This document shows, piece after piece, positions 26,543-35,468 of a stretch of DNA of 64,000 bases; within the stretch, counting starts at the first letter, position 1; every line of letters begins with the position of its first letter. The stretch lies in NCBI RefSeq assembly GCF_007558725.1, contig NZ_VLPL01000008.1:159467-223466 (forward strand), read 5' to 3'. This DNA is from Fluviicola chungangensis (GTDB lineage: Bacteria; Bacteroidota; Bacteroidia; Flavobacteriales_D; Crocinitomicaceae). Made by a program: the position numbers and the translations under genes. A model generated the notes under the pieces. That model searched no databases. It was not told the origin of the DNA and saw only the letters and a list, made by a program, of their open reading frames with translations.

Positions 26543-26722
26543 GTATGCCTGAGGGTAAACTGCAACTAATGAAATGAGAATCGCAATCGGGAGGGACTCA
26601 AGCCCGCCACCTCCAATAAGAAAAGAAGTGATGTTTTAATACTACCTCAGATCTCGTTGGTCTCAGAACTTCTGTTCTTTAGGAGAACAAGAGGGGCAGA
26701 GCCCCAATCGCTTCAACAATAC

Positions 26723-27592
26723 TTATTTCCCAAACACATAAGAAACCCCTATCGAGAAATTCGTCATTTTGTTCTCTGCCAGGAAATCACTGGTCTTTGT
26801 TGGAGGCTGGTAAACCAGTTGGCCATTTTGATCATAGTAATAGTAGTCACCATTAAATTTGTTGGAGTCAAAAACCACTTCACCGTCTTTTTTATATTGA
26901 ATATCACGAATGCGTGTCAGTAAGGTATTCGGGATAATTTGGACGCTGAATGCCAGTTGCAGGCCAAAAGTGGCACCTTTCTGTGTGGACCAGGTTAAGT
27001 TGGCCCCGATCATTCCGTTGAGAAAGACATTTTGGAAAGGCCCGTTCGAGTAAAGTTGGGTAGTTTCATATCCTAAGCTGTAATTGATGTTGTTTAAACT
27101 GTCCGTATATATTCCTGTACCGTACTCAGGATTGATGATCAGCACTTTGGCATCCACACCGATCTTCGGAAAAAGAGTAAAGCGGTTCTTCAGTTCAATG
27201 CGGTGAACATAATGCAGCGGAATGTGAACGAATCCTGCATTAGAGCGCGAGTCATTCAGGTTCATTTCGGTTGGATCAGAGAGAGGCGGGAGGGTAAAGC
27301 GGAATGAGTTATCGGTCATCATCAGTTCAAGCCCGATCCCGAATTCCACCCCGAAGTTTTTGATGAAATTCATTTGTGTATAACTGAAGGTCACCCCGAT
27401 ATTTCGCCGCACGTCATCATATGTGTTCGGATTTTGAAGAAGGTTCGTTTGGTACAAACTGCTGGACTGAGGTTTAGCATAGCTGCTGTAAGTAATGCCG
27501 ATTGCTTTGTACTCGTTTCGCTTAACAGGTTTTTCCTGGGCATTTGCCGATGCAGTGAACAGGGCAAAAAATGTGATCACACAATATTTCAT
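26723..27592 (-). CDS. Outer-membrane beta-barrel protein
   Basis: 289 residues with a clear signal peptide (MKYCVITFFALFTASANAQ) followed by alternating amphipathic strands rich in aromatic and Asn/Gly turns (VTFSYTQMNFIKNFGVEFGI, FVHIPLHYVHRIELKNRFT). The chain ends in a strand finishing FSIGVSYVFGK, a typical outer-membrane insertion signal. It looks like the PorT/OmpA-barrel type common in Bacteroidota. No specific function can be given. It is divergent from the TPR-LuxR regulator, whose start is about 100 bp away; a minus-strand -7-like box (TAATTTTG, 27609-27616) lies between them. Confidence 0.8.
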   Translation of the reverse strand: MKYCVITFFALFTASANAQEKPVKRNEYKAIGITYSSYAKPQSSSLYQTNLLQNPNTYDDVRRNIGVTFSYTQMNFIKNFGVEFGIGLELMMTDNSFRFTLPPLSDPTEMNLNDSRSNAGFVHIPLHYVHRIELKNRFTLFPKIGVDAKVLIINPEYGTGIYTDSLNNINYSLGYETTQLYSNGPFQNVFLNGMIGANLTWSTQKGATFGLQLAFSVQIIPNTLLTRIRDIQYKKDGEVVFDSNKFNGDYYYYDQNGQLVYQPPTKTSDFLAENKMTNFSIGVSYVFGK

Positions 27593-27694
27593 AGGGTTAT
27601 TTTTTTTTCAAAATTAGACTGAATATTCGCTTGTTACCGGGGGTGTACCCCATTTGTACTCCTATTTGTGCCAAATCTTTCCTAATTTTAGTCC

Positions 27695-29563
27695 ATGCGG
27701 CGACTTTACATTTTGTTTTTGGTTCAATGGGTGTTTATCGGAAACCTCCTTGGGCAAAATTCCTTCCAACAACAACATGAGAAATTCATCCGTTTGCACA
27801 CAGACTCAGAGCCGGAAATACTCCTTTCAATCATCCGGGCAGAGGAGCAGATCATCCGGAAAAAGGGAAAGAATGCGACTCGGAGAGATCGGGCGGAATT
27901 GACTTTGGATCGCGGTATCTATTACTACCTGATCGATGAGTACGAAAAATGCATCCCGGCTTTTGAACAGGCGGCTAAATTTCAGACACTGCAATCCGCC
28001 CAGGATAACATCATCCTGTATACTTACCTGGGAGTTAGCTACCGCGACGGACGGCAGGATTATGAGAAAGCCCATCGGCATTTCGACAAAGCCATTGAGC
28101 TGGCAGAAAAGAAAAACGACGATGAATTGCTTGCAAGTGCGGTTCTGAAAAAAGCATCCAATTATTATAACCAGGACCAAATTGCACAGGGGATTCGTTT
28201 ACTGGAATCATTCATGCGCAAGAAAGAAGGGGAAATGACCGTCAACTGGAAAATATCCTTTCACGGGTTCCTGGCCCAAGGGTATAACAAACTGGGAAAT
28301 TATCCGAGAAGCTACGCAAATTTCACCGCCGCGATCGAACAGGCAGAGAAAACGAACAACCGGGAACTAATTTCCGACCAGTACCACAATTTCATTCTTT
28401 ATTACCTGACCAACCAGCGTTATAAAGAGGCAAGGGACCAGTCTTTTAAAGTGATTAAACTGCTGAAAGGCAAGCCCGGATTGGAACCGAAATTGTATGA
28501 TTCCTATGCTATTTTAGGACAGATTTATTCGTCACTCAATCAACCGGATTCGGCTTTATATTATGCAACGAAGTCACATGATTATGCATTCAAAACAGGG
28601 GATGAAGAGAGCCTGACGATCACCTACGCAACACTGGGACATATCTATGGCGACATGAAACAGTATCGCAAAGCCCTGGACTTTCTCCTGAAATCCGCTT
28701 CGTACGAAGAACGGCTGACCGGTATGAGCGCTGCTTCAGATATTTACCACAACATTGGCGTGATATACCTCAAAATGAAGCAGTATAAGCAGGCGATTAC
28801 CTATTTCAATAAATCCAATGAGCAGGCTTACCTGGAAGGAGATATCTATACCCTGCACTTAAATTACAGTGATTTGGCAAAAGCCGATCGGGGAGTGGGG
28901 AACCTGGAGCAGGTGGTTGCCATGCAAGATTCGTCCTTCCTCTATTATGACAGCCTGAATAACATCGAAAAAAACAGGGAGCTATTCCAGCTGGAAGTCC
29001 GTTACAAAACAAAGCTCAAAGAACAGGAGAACAAGCTGTTAAAACTGGAAGTGAAGAAACAGCACGAAGCTCAAAGAGATTTGATCGTCCTTGGAATTGT
29101 CGTCATCCTGCTACTGCTGGGAATACTCTATATTTTGTTCATCGGTAACCGATTGAAAAAAAGTAAGGTTGCAGAAGCACAGGTGAAAATTCAGAATCAG
29201 GAACTGGAGGGAAAATTGCTTGTGCAGCGCCTCCATATGCTTACCGAAGAAATAAACCGGAAAAACAACCTGATCCGGTCATTGGAAAATGAAGCAAATT
29301 CGCAGGTGGAAGAAAGTTTGATCAATAAAGTGAGCCTGGAGAACGACTGGCTGGCATTTATGTCCGAATTTGATAAAATACACAGTGGTTATCTGTCGGA
29401 GTTAAAAAGCAGGTTCCCGGAACTTACAACCAATAACCTGAGGCTTGCGGCATTGGTCAAACTGGAGTTTTCCAATAAAGAGATCGCCCGGATCCTGTGT
29501 ATTACCGAGAACGGGGTGAAAAAAGCAAAACAACGTTTAAAGGAACGGACCAAGATGGATTGA
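27695..29563 (+). CDS. TPR protein with membrane anchor and LuxR-like DNA-binding end
   Basis: 622 residues. A signal sequence/N-terminal anchor is followed by about eight TPR units (residues ~60-430), one transmembrane helix (LIVLGIVVILLLLGILYILF, ~468-487), a coiled coil, and a C-terminal helix-turn-helix of LuxR type (LTTNNLRLAALVKLEFSNKEIARIL then GVKKAKQRLKER). This puts sensor repeats outside and a DNA-binding domain inside, a one-component design frequent in Bacteroidota. Targets unknown; the divergent beta-barrel gene is the closest candidate. Confidence 0.85.
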   Translation: MRRLYILFLVQWVFIGNLLGQNSFQQQHEKFIRLHTDSEPEILLSIIRAEEQIIRKKGKNATRRDRAELTLDRGIYYYLIDEYEKCIPAFEQAAKFQTLQSAQDNIILYTYLGVSYRDGRQDYEKAHRHFDKAIELAEKKNDDELLASAVLKKASNYYNQDQIAQGIRLLESFMRKKEGEMTVNWKISFHGFLAQGYNKLGNYPRSYANFTAAIEQAEKTNNRELISDQYHNFILYYLTNQRYKEARDQSFKVIKLLKGKPGLEPKLYDSYAILGQIYSSLNQPDSALYYATKSHDYAFKTGDEESLTITYATLGHIYGDMKQYRKALDFLLKSASYEERLTGMSAASDIYHNIGVIYLKMKQYKQAITYFNKSNEQAYLEGDIYTLHLNYSDLAKADRGVGNLEQVVAMQDSSFLYYDSLNNIEKNRELFQLEVRYKTKLKEQENKLLKLEVKKQHEAQRDLIVLGIVVILLLLGILYILFIGNRLKKSKVAEAQVKIQNQELEGKLLVQRLHMLTEEINRKNNLIRSLENEANSQVEESLINKVSLENDWLAFMSEFDKIHSGYLSELKSRFPELTTNNLRLAALVKLEFSNKEIARILCITENGVKKAKQRLKERTKMD

Positions 29564-29667
29564 GTCTTATTCATTCCTACTTTTTCCAAAGCCTAAGCAA
29601 AAATGCATTTCCTACCGTTGTTTCTTCCCTGATTTTGTTAAATTAGAGGACGATCGAATCAGGTAAT

Positions 29668-30129
29668 ATGAACGTGGATATCAAGTTTGAATTGATTATC
29701 GGGGCGAAGTTGCTTTTTGCCTTGGTATTGGGAGGTCTCGTTGGTTTTGAGCGGGAACAGCACAGCAAGTTTGCCGGGGTGAGGACCTTCGGAGCGATAG
29801 CTGTTTCTGCGTGTATTTTTGTGGCCATTGCCGAACACCTCACGGATGATACTTCAGCCATTGCTCGGATACTGGCGGCTATTGCAACCGGTATCGGGTT
29901 CATTGGCGCCGGGCTCATTTTCAGGGAAGGGAACCACATGCATGGATTAACAACCTCTGCGGCACTTTGGGCTACCGCCGGCATCGGTTCGGCCATTGCA
30001 TTGAACATGTTTATCATTGCCGTTCTGGCCACAGCAATTGTTTACTTCCTGCTGCGCATGAAGCGCTTTGGCTGGTACCAAAAAATCATCGAAGACGAAG
30101 ATCAAAAAGACAATCCGGACGAGCGGTAG
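29668..30129 (+). CDS. MgtC/SapB-family membrane protein
   Basis: 153 residues with four to five hydrophobic segments and the MgtC signature: LLFALVLGGLVGFEREQ, then AGVRTFGAIAVSACIF, then GIGFIGAGLIFREG and GLTTSAALWATAGIG. The family is linked to Mg2+ limitation, virulence and membrane energetics; proteins of this short type lack the soluble C-terminal ACT-like domain of Salmonella MgtC. It stands alone between the TPR-LuxR gene and the orphan cargo-like gene. Confidence 0.92.
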   Translation: MNVDIKFELIIGAKLLFALVLGGLVGFEREQHSKFAGVRTFGAIAVSACIFVAIAEHLTDDTSAIARILAAIATGIGFIGAGLIFREGNHMHGLTTSAALWATAGIGSAIALNMFIIAVLATAIVYFLLRMKRFGWYQKIIEDEDQKDNPDER

Positions 30130-30380
30130 GATAAAATGGTCTTACTTTTTGCCAAGAACCTAAAAACTCTATCCCTTGAGGGAAGATTAACGCTTATACT
30201 TGTGGCTTCATGAAGGCGAAGAGCTATTGGCGATACAAGATCAGTATAGGTGCTAAGATGGGTGACATTCTCGAGAGGTGTGCGAATTTCCCGCTCCGTA
30301 ACACATAAATCGTCCGGAATAAATTCATTCTGTTCGATTCAATCATTTTAGTATATTCGAAGTGACTATTCACACCAGTT

Positions 30381-31295
30381 ATGCACACTCACAAAGACAA
30401 CAACGCGCAAAACAAAGGACTGCTGTCAGCCGCAACTGACCGGTTTTCAAAAGAACAAAAAAAAGATCCGGAACTGAAACTGGCTGACAACCGGCCGCAA
30501 GCCCTGATCCAACAAAAATTGCAGGCGGCAGCCAATGACAGTACACAGGCAAAGAACAATTCCCGTTTCCAGGCAATGGCAGATAATCGCGGAACAGTTC
30601 AGCGGCAAGCCGTTATACAATTGGCACGTACCAAACAACGACCCAAAAAAGCAACCGTCAGCGGACACGGAGGGTTACGTCGCGATAAGAAGGGAGACTT
30701 GGTTCCTTATAAAATTCCGAAAGGCAAAACGATCGTGATCACTGCGCCGCCGGGCGCCACCCTGGGTGATATTTCCCTGGTACTCAATTCTACGAATAAC
30801 CCGGATTACAAAAAGATCCGGAAAATGATGAAGATTAGCACCAACAAAGACCTTTGGAAAAACAGTACGGTAATCTCCATTGTGCGCCAGAATACACAGA
30901 TCGGAAAAACAGACCTGCAGACCAAACTGCTGGAGGAGCTGGACACAGCCAAGCGCAGCTTCAAAGACCTGAAAGGAAGCGAGAAAGGATCACTTGCCGC
31001 GCTCGAGCGCAAGCCTGAATTTGAGGAATGGGCCGAATCATATGTCACCCCGGAAACCTTCCAGGTGAAAAAACAAGGAGAAGAGATTGACGATATGCAG
31101 CTCGAGCCATTCGAGGATGAATTGCGCAGTTCCGACAAGGATACCGCAAAACAAACGGAGTATATTGAAAAAAAAACCTTTCTTTCCGATTATGTAGACG
31201 ACAACCCAGACCTGACATACATTACCGTAAATGCATGCAGTGATGACCCTTCTGCACAATCGGATTTTACCGGGTTCCAGATTGATAAGAAGTAG
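30381..31295 (+). CDS. Orphan cargo-like protein with SGHG/VNACSD domain
   Basis: 304 residues, no signal peptide. The first ~95 residues are polar and disordered with repeats around ADNRPQALIQQKLQAAAND and FQAMADNRGTVQRQ. Such 'Q..QAMADN' segments typically open DUF4157-type and other proteins near extracellular contractile injection systems of Bacteroidota. The remainder begins VSGHGG, has PKGKTIVITAPPGA, and ends with YITVNACSDD, resembling the putative-adhesin 'Stv' type domain (tentative). This suggests an injected effector or polymorphic-toxin-like protein, but no injection-system genes and no immunity gene are visible nearby. Function unproven. Confidence 0.65.
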   Translation: MHTHKDNNAQNKGLLSAATDRFSKEQKKDPELKLADNRPQALIQQKLQAAANDSTQAKNNSRFQAMADNRGTVQRQAVIQLARTKQRPKKATVSGHGGLRRDKKGDLVPYKIPKGKTIVITAPPGATLGDISLVLNSTNNPDYKKIRKMMKISTNKDLWKNSTVISIVRQNTQIGKTDLQTKLLEELDTAKRSFKDLKGSEKGSLAALERKPEFEEWAESYVTPETFQVKKQGEEIDDMQLEPFEDELRSSDKDTAKQTEYIEKKTFLSDYVDDNPDLTYITVNACSDDPSAQSDFTGFQIDKK

Positions 31296-31316
31296 GGAAA
31301 AGTACTCGTATGGCTG

Positions 31317-31553
31317 ATGAAGGCGAAGTATGACTTTCGCAAAAAATCAAATGTTGAGGTAGCAGGTAAAAACGCTTTTTCCAGCTTTTCATTCAAGCAA
31401 CCTTCCGTTTCGGAGGCTTCACCGAAACAGACGGCATTAATTTCCATCATCAAAAAAGCCATTCCGAATTTGTGTAATCTGCGGGCTAAAAAAAGCTCTG
31501 CCACAGATACAGATCACTTTTCACCAACAGTGTTAGGAGACTTGAAAAAATAA
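31317..31553 (+). CDS. Small hypothetical protein downstream of the cargo-like gene
   Basis: 78 residues, polar and basic, starting MKAKYDFRKKSNVEV and with a helix-like SPKQTALISIIKKAI. It begins 22 bp after the preceding stop on the same strand, so it could be a partner gene. No family is recognised and codon pattern is the only support; a chance frame is possible. Confidence 0.35.
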   Translation: MKAKYDFRKKSNVEVAGKNAFSSFSFKQPSVSEASPKQTALISIIKKAIPNLCNLRAKKSSATDTDHFSPTVLGDLKK

Positions 31554-31562
31554 TTTTTAATT

Positions 31563-31571
31563 CCCCCCCCC
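31563..31571 (+). repeat. Nine-C homopolymer upstream of the SprB-repeat gene
   Basis: A run of nine C residues lies about 60 bp before the ATG at 31633, in an otherwise AT-rich leader. Homopolymers of this length are prone to slippage and, near surface-protein promoters, can switch expression; here that is only a possibility. Confidence 0.5.
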
Positions 31572-31632
31572 GAAGTTCAAAGATGCAACGTTTCTTATCA
31601 ATGGAAAGTCTTTTTAATGAACGAACGTAATA

Positions 31633-34600
31633 ATGAAAACTATGAAAAAAATCCACCTTTTATTGCTCTTCCTCGTTAGTGCGGTGCACTGCGCGGTAAG
31701 CCAGACAGCCACAGGAACAGTTACCCAGGCGCCCTGTAATAACGATGGTATTTATACCATCACCACTACGGGAATCCCACTTCCCATTACCTATACTTAT
31801 TATGTGAACGGATCAACAGTCGTTCACGCAAATGTCAATTCTGCAACGGACCAATTGACAAATTTCGGGATGTCCAACGACGGCTACCTGTTTTGCGAGG
31901 CATCAAACGGAAGCTCATATGCGTATACACAAAACAGTTACACCCCCCAATTCTCTTTTAATGTAAGTGCAACGTCACCAACCTGTCCTGCTACTATGGG
32001 AACGATCAATGCCGTACAGGTGAACGGAACAACTGGGCCGTTTACCTATACCTGGACCAACACACAAACCCTAACTACCTATATAGGGAACAATGCAAGC
32101 GTTCCTCTGGGAACATATGAAACAGAGATCCAGGACCAAACAACTGGGTGTATATTGCATATGGGAGATACAGCTCTCAGCATCATGCAGTTGTCCAATA
32201 TTACCGCCTCGATTAATACTACGCCTGCAAGCTGCACCAACGGAACAGCAAACGCAGTGGCCTCGGGAGGTGTGGCACCGTATTCTTATCTATGGAGTAC
32301 CGGCGCTACAGGTGCTTCCATCAGTGGAATGAGCCAGGGGTATTATACGCTGGTGATTACGGATGCACAAGGTTGTTATTCGAATAATTTAGGAGCAAGT
32401 ATCGTACAAAATCCTCAGATCTTTGTAAACACAACCGTTACCAATGCTACCTGTGTGCAAACAGACGGAAGCGCGATCGCATTTGGTTCTGGAGGCGTTG
32501 GTCCCTATACTTACTCTTGGAGCAACGGTCAAACGGGGAATACTTCAACTAATTTAACCGGAGGCAATTCGTATACGGTAGTCGCAACAGATGCCAATGG
32601 CTGTATAGGGCAGGGATATGCTTATATTTCTACCAATACACCGATCAACGTTTCTTATACTGCTTCACCAAGTCAATGTACCGCCGCAACAGGATCGGCT
32701 ACTTTGTCCGTAACAGGCGGTACGGCACCATATACTTATTCTTGGGCTTCAAATCCTTCGGTAACTGGTTCAACGCTCACCAATGTTGCTCCGGGAACCT
32801 ATGCTTTCCAGGTAACAGATGCAGTGGGTTGTGTGCGAACAGGTACTGTAGTTGTAGCTCCGGTGAGTGTCATAAATGCAGCGATTTATACACCTGCAGT
32901 GGTGTGCCCGGCTACTACCGGAACTGCGAATGCGGTTGTTTCCGGAACAAATGGACCGTTTACTTACTTATGGAGTAATGGTGCAACCACCAGTTCCATC
33001 AGTGGCATTCCGCTCGGAGCGTATTCATGTGTCATTACAGATGCTTTGGGTTGTTCAGTTACCAAATCGAATATCTTATCAACCATTTCGCCGGTGAATG
33101 TGGGAGTATCAACAGCAGGGACAAGTTGTATTTACGCTGCAGACGGATCTGCAAATGCAATCGTAAGTGGGGGAACAGCACCTTATTCTTACGCTTATTC
33201 CAATGGAACAACCACTCAGAATGCAAGTAACCTGGGAGCAGACCAGTATTATGTAACAGTAACAGATGCGAACGGATGCAGCACTTCAAAACATTTTTGG
33301 ATAACAAATGAGAATACAAGCCAAAGCTGTTATTGTACCATTGAAGGAGATGTTTATGTGGATGCGAACGCAGATTGTGTTCATGATTCCGGTGAAAATG
33401 GCGTGGAGAATATCATGATCCATTGTTCCGGTTTCGGCTACACATTTACAGATGCAAACGGGCATTACAGTTTCCAGGTGCCAACAGGAACGTATACGAT
33501 TTCCGAACAGGTGGACCAATATTATCCTTTGTCGCCCTGCCAAAGCAACAGCGTTGCGGTGAGTGTGGTTGCCGCTTCGGGGTGTAACACAGTGGTAGAT
33601 TTCGCCAATAGCATCAATCCGCTGCATGATTTGAAAATTGTAACGGTGAATGCAACACTTCCTCCGATCCCGGGAAACAATTACCAGCAAAAAATGATTG
33701 TGAAGAACGAAGGGACCATTACCGAGTCCGGGATACAGGTAGGATATGCGCACGACGGACAATTGAATTTCGTAAACGCAACATCCCCTGGTTTTGTACA
33801 ATTAAACCCCGGTACATATCCGAATGCGTACAGTATCCAATCCGGTTTCCCTTCACTGAACCCGAGCGGTACGCATATGATGCTCTTAAACTATGCAGTA
33901 CCTACAACTATTCCATTGGGAACAGCGGTAGAATTTAATGATACTGTTGCAAACATGGCGCCGATCGCAACCAGTTGGTTGACAGATAATACTCCGTGGA
34001 ATAACGTGAATGCTTATCAAACCTTTGTAATTGGTTCCTATGACCCGAACTACAAAGAAGTTTCGCCGAGAGGTACCGGAGCAGCAGGCTTGGTTCCGCT
34101 GGAAACAAAAGAGTTCGATTACACGATTCATTTCCAGAATGAAGGAACTTACTTTGCACAGAACATTGTGGTAACTGATCAATTGGATACGGATTTGGAT
34201 TGGACGACTTTCAAGCCTGGTTATTCTGAATATGAATACACAACCACGATGAGTGAAACGGGATTGGTGACTTTTACCTTTGCAAATATCCATTTACCGT
34301 GGAAAAGTGCTTATGGCGATGCCTTGAGCTCGGCATTGGTGCACTATAGTATTCAACGCAAAACAACCGGTACTGTAGGAACGGAATTCACCAACAACGC
34401 AAACATTTATTTCGATTACAATGCACCGATCACAACCAACACAACGATCAATACGCTGGATGAACCGGCTGGTATCGATGAGGTTCAAAGCAATACAGAC
34501 AATATCACAGTAGATCTGTATCCGGTTCCGGCAAACGATCAGTTGACAATCCGGGTAAACAACATCACCAAAAGCGAAGCAGCAACCGTGAGTATTATTG

Positions 34601-34764
34601 ACCTGATGGGAAATGTGGTGTTGTCTGAACAAGTTGACTTGGGCGAAGGTTCCACCATGGTAACCCAAAACCTTTCACGATTAATGTCGGGTACCTATTT
34701 AACCCGTGTTCAATTCGAGAACGGATCATCCGTCGTCAGTAAAATAATAGTACATAACAAATAA
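31633..34764 (+). CDS. Large T9SS surface protein with SprB-type repeats
   Basis: 1043-residue exported adhesin-like protein. Signal peptide (KKIHLLLLFLVSAVHCAVSQ), then from about residue 115 to 555 repeated ~75-residue modules with the SprB signature (GGVAPYSYLWSTGATG, GGVGPYTYSWSNGQTG, GGTAPYSYAYSNGTTT, each later VTDANGC). An SdrD-B-like segment follows (EGDVYVDANADCVHDSGENG), then a DUF11/DUF7619-like domain (FDYTIHFQNEGTYFAQNIVVTD). A type A T9SS sorting domain closes it (VDLYPVPANDQLTI). SprB-type proteins act in gliding or adhesion. It is followed by a perfect terminator at 34771. Confidence 0.92.
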   Translation: MKTMKKIHLLLLFLVSAVHCAVSQTATGTVTQAPCNNDGIYTITTTGIPLPITYTYYVNGSTVVHANVNSATDQLTNFGMSNDGYLFCEASNGSSYAYTQNSYTPQFSFNVSATSPTCPATMGTINAVQVNGTTGPFTYTWTNTQTLTTYIGNNASVPLGTYETEIQDQTTGCILHMGDTALSIMQLSNITASINTTPASCTNGTANAVASGGVAPYSYLWSTGATGASISGMSQGYYTLVITDAQGCYSNNLGASIVQNPQIFVNTTVTNATCVQTDGSAIAFGSGGVGPYTYSWSNGQTGNTSTNLTGGNSYTVVATDANGCIGQGYAYISTNTPINVSYTASPSQCTAATGSATLSVTGGTAPYTYSWASNPSVTGSTLTNVAPGTYAFQVTDAVGCVRTGTVVVAPVSVINAAIYTPAVVCPATTGTANAVVSGTNGPFTYLWSNGATTSSISGIPLGAYSCVITDALGCSVTKSNILSTISPVNVGVSTAGTSCIYAADGSANAIVSGGTAPYSYAYSNGTTTQNASNLGADQYYVTVTDANGCSTSKHFWITNENTSQSCYCTIEGDVYVDANADCVHDSGENGVENIMIHCSGFGYTFTDANGHYSFQVPTGTYTISEQVDQYYPLSPCQSNSVAVSVVAASGCNTVVDFANSINPLHDLKIVTVNATLPPIPGNNYQQKMIVKNEGTITESGIQVGYAHDGQLNFVNATSPGFVQLNPGTYPNAYSIQSGFPSLNPSGTHMMLLNYAVPTTIPLGTAVEFNDTVANMAPIATSWLTDNTPWNNVNAYQTFVIGSYDPNYKEVSPRGTGAAGLVPLETKEFDYTIHFQNEGTYFAQNIVVTDQLDTDLDWTTFKPGYSEYEYTTTMSETGLVTFTFANIHLPWKSAYGDALSSALVHYSIQRKTTGTVGTEFTNNANIYFDYNAPITTNTTINTLDEPAGIDEVQSNTDNITVDLYPVPANDQLTIRVNNITKSEAATVSIIDLMGNVVLSEQVDLGEGSTMVTQNLSRLMSGTYLTRVQFENGSSVVSKIIVHNK

Positions 34765-34770
34765 ACCACA

Positions 34771-34803
34771 ACAGGCCCGCGATTAATCGCGGGCCTGTTT
34801 GTT
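34771..34803 (+). terminator. Strong terminator after the SprB-repeat gene
   Basis: A perfect 14+14 inverted repeat, ACAGGCCCGCGATT (34771-34784) with AATCGCGGGCCTGT (34785-34798), followed by a short T run. Confidence 0.85.
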
Positions 34804-34987
34804 CCGCTGAATCAAAAAAAACTCAGCCGCAGACTAATTCTCCATCATCAAACAAGCTTATTCCCAATCTGCGCCACCCGCCGCACGCTAAAAAATAAAA
34901 AAGCTCTGCGATCCTCCGCGAACCTCTGAGGAAAATAAAAGAGCGCTATCCGCCGGTCAACCCGAATTTTTACTACCTTTACCGCAA

Positions 34988-35380
34988 ATGAAAAGCATCA
35001 GGAAAGGGTTCATTGTGTTTCTCATCCTGGCGATTACCTTGCCGGGGGAAACAGCGCATGCCATTTCCTTTGTTCCGGCTTTCATTTCCCATTACGACCA
35101 CCACAACAAAACACACCACCGCTTGAGCTTCCTGGATTTTATCTGCGAACATGTAGGAATCAAAGAACACAAAGATTCCAGGCACCACCACCAGGATGAC
35201 TGTCCGGCAAACCACAATCATGCATTGATTTCATTTGTGTACGTGATAGAAAAGAAAGCTACATTCGAAGCAGTTACGGAATATCAGCTCTATTTTGCGG
35301 AAAAAACACCCGTGCCTCCATACCGGTTCAGCTTTTCTGAATTCCATTCATCTATTTGGCAGCCACCAAAGGTAGGTTAA
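34988..35380 (+). CDS. Exported His-rich metal-binding protein
   Basis: 130 residues with a signal peptide (GFIVFLILAITLPGETAHA) and 14 histidines, grouped as HYDHHNKTHH, EHKDSRHHHQDDC and NHNHA. Such small His-rich exported proteins typically precede RND heavy-metal efflux genes in Bacteroidota and probably bind Zn2+, Cu2+ or Co2+ in the periplasm. It lies 88 bp upstream of the RND-TolC fusion. The histidine clusters are seen directly; the metal is inferred. Confidence 0.8.
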   Translation: MKSIRKGFIVFLILAITLPGETAHAISFVPAFISHYDHHNKTHHRLSFLDFICEHVGIKEHKDSRHHHQDDCPANHNHALISFVYVIEKKATFEAVTEYQLYFAEKTPVPPYRFSFSEFHSSIWQPPKVG

Positions 35381-35468
35381 TCACTCGTTATTACGGGTTC
35401 GCAGAAACCTGTCTGCACTTTGCCGGTATGCACCGGTAGATGCATTTTTCGTGATTAATTTTTTGAAC

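Noticed and set aside
26578..26620. Stretch resembling the 3' end of a tRNA (GGGAGG ... CACCTCC)
   Set aside because: The T-loop is not conserved on either strand and no anticodon arm can be drawn, so it is at most a degenerate fragment.
26672..26705. Hairpins TGTTCT/AGAACA and GGGGC/GCCCC after the minus-strand beta-barrel gene
   Set aside because: No T run on the minus strand, so a terminator is not supported.
30130..30380. 250-bp gap between MgtC and the cargo-like gene
   Set aside because: Contains only a short TCCCT/AGGGA hairpin and no gene, remnant or clear promoter.
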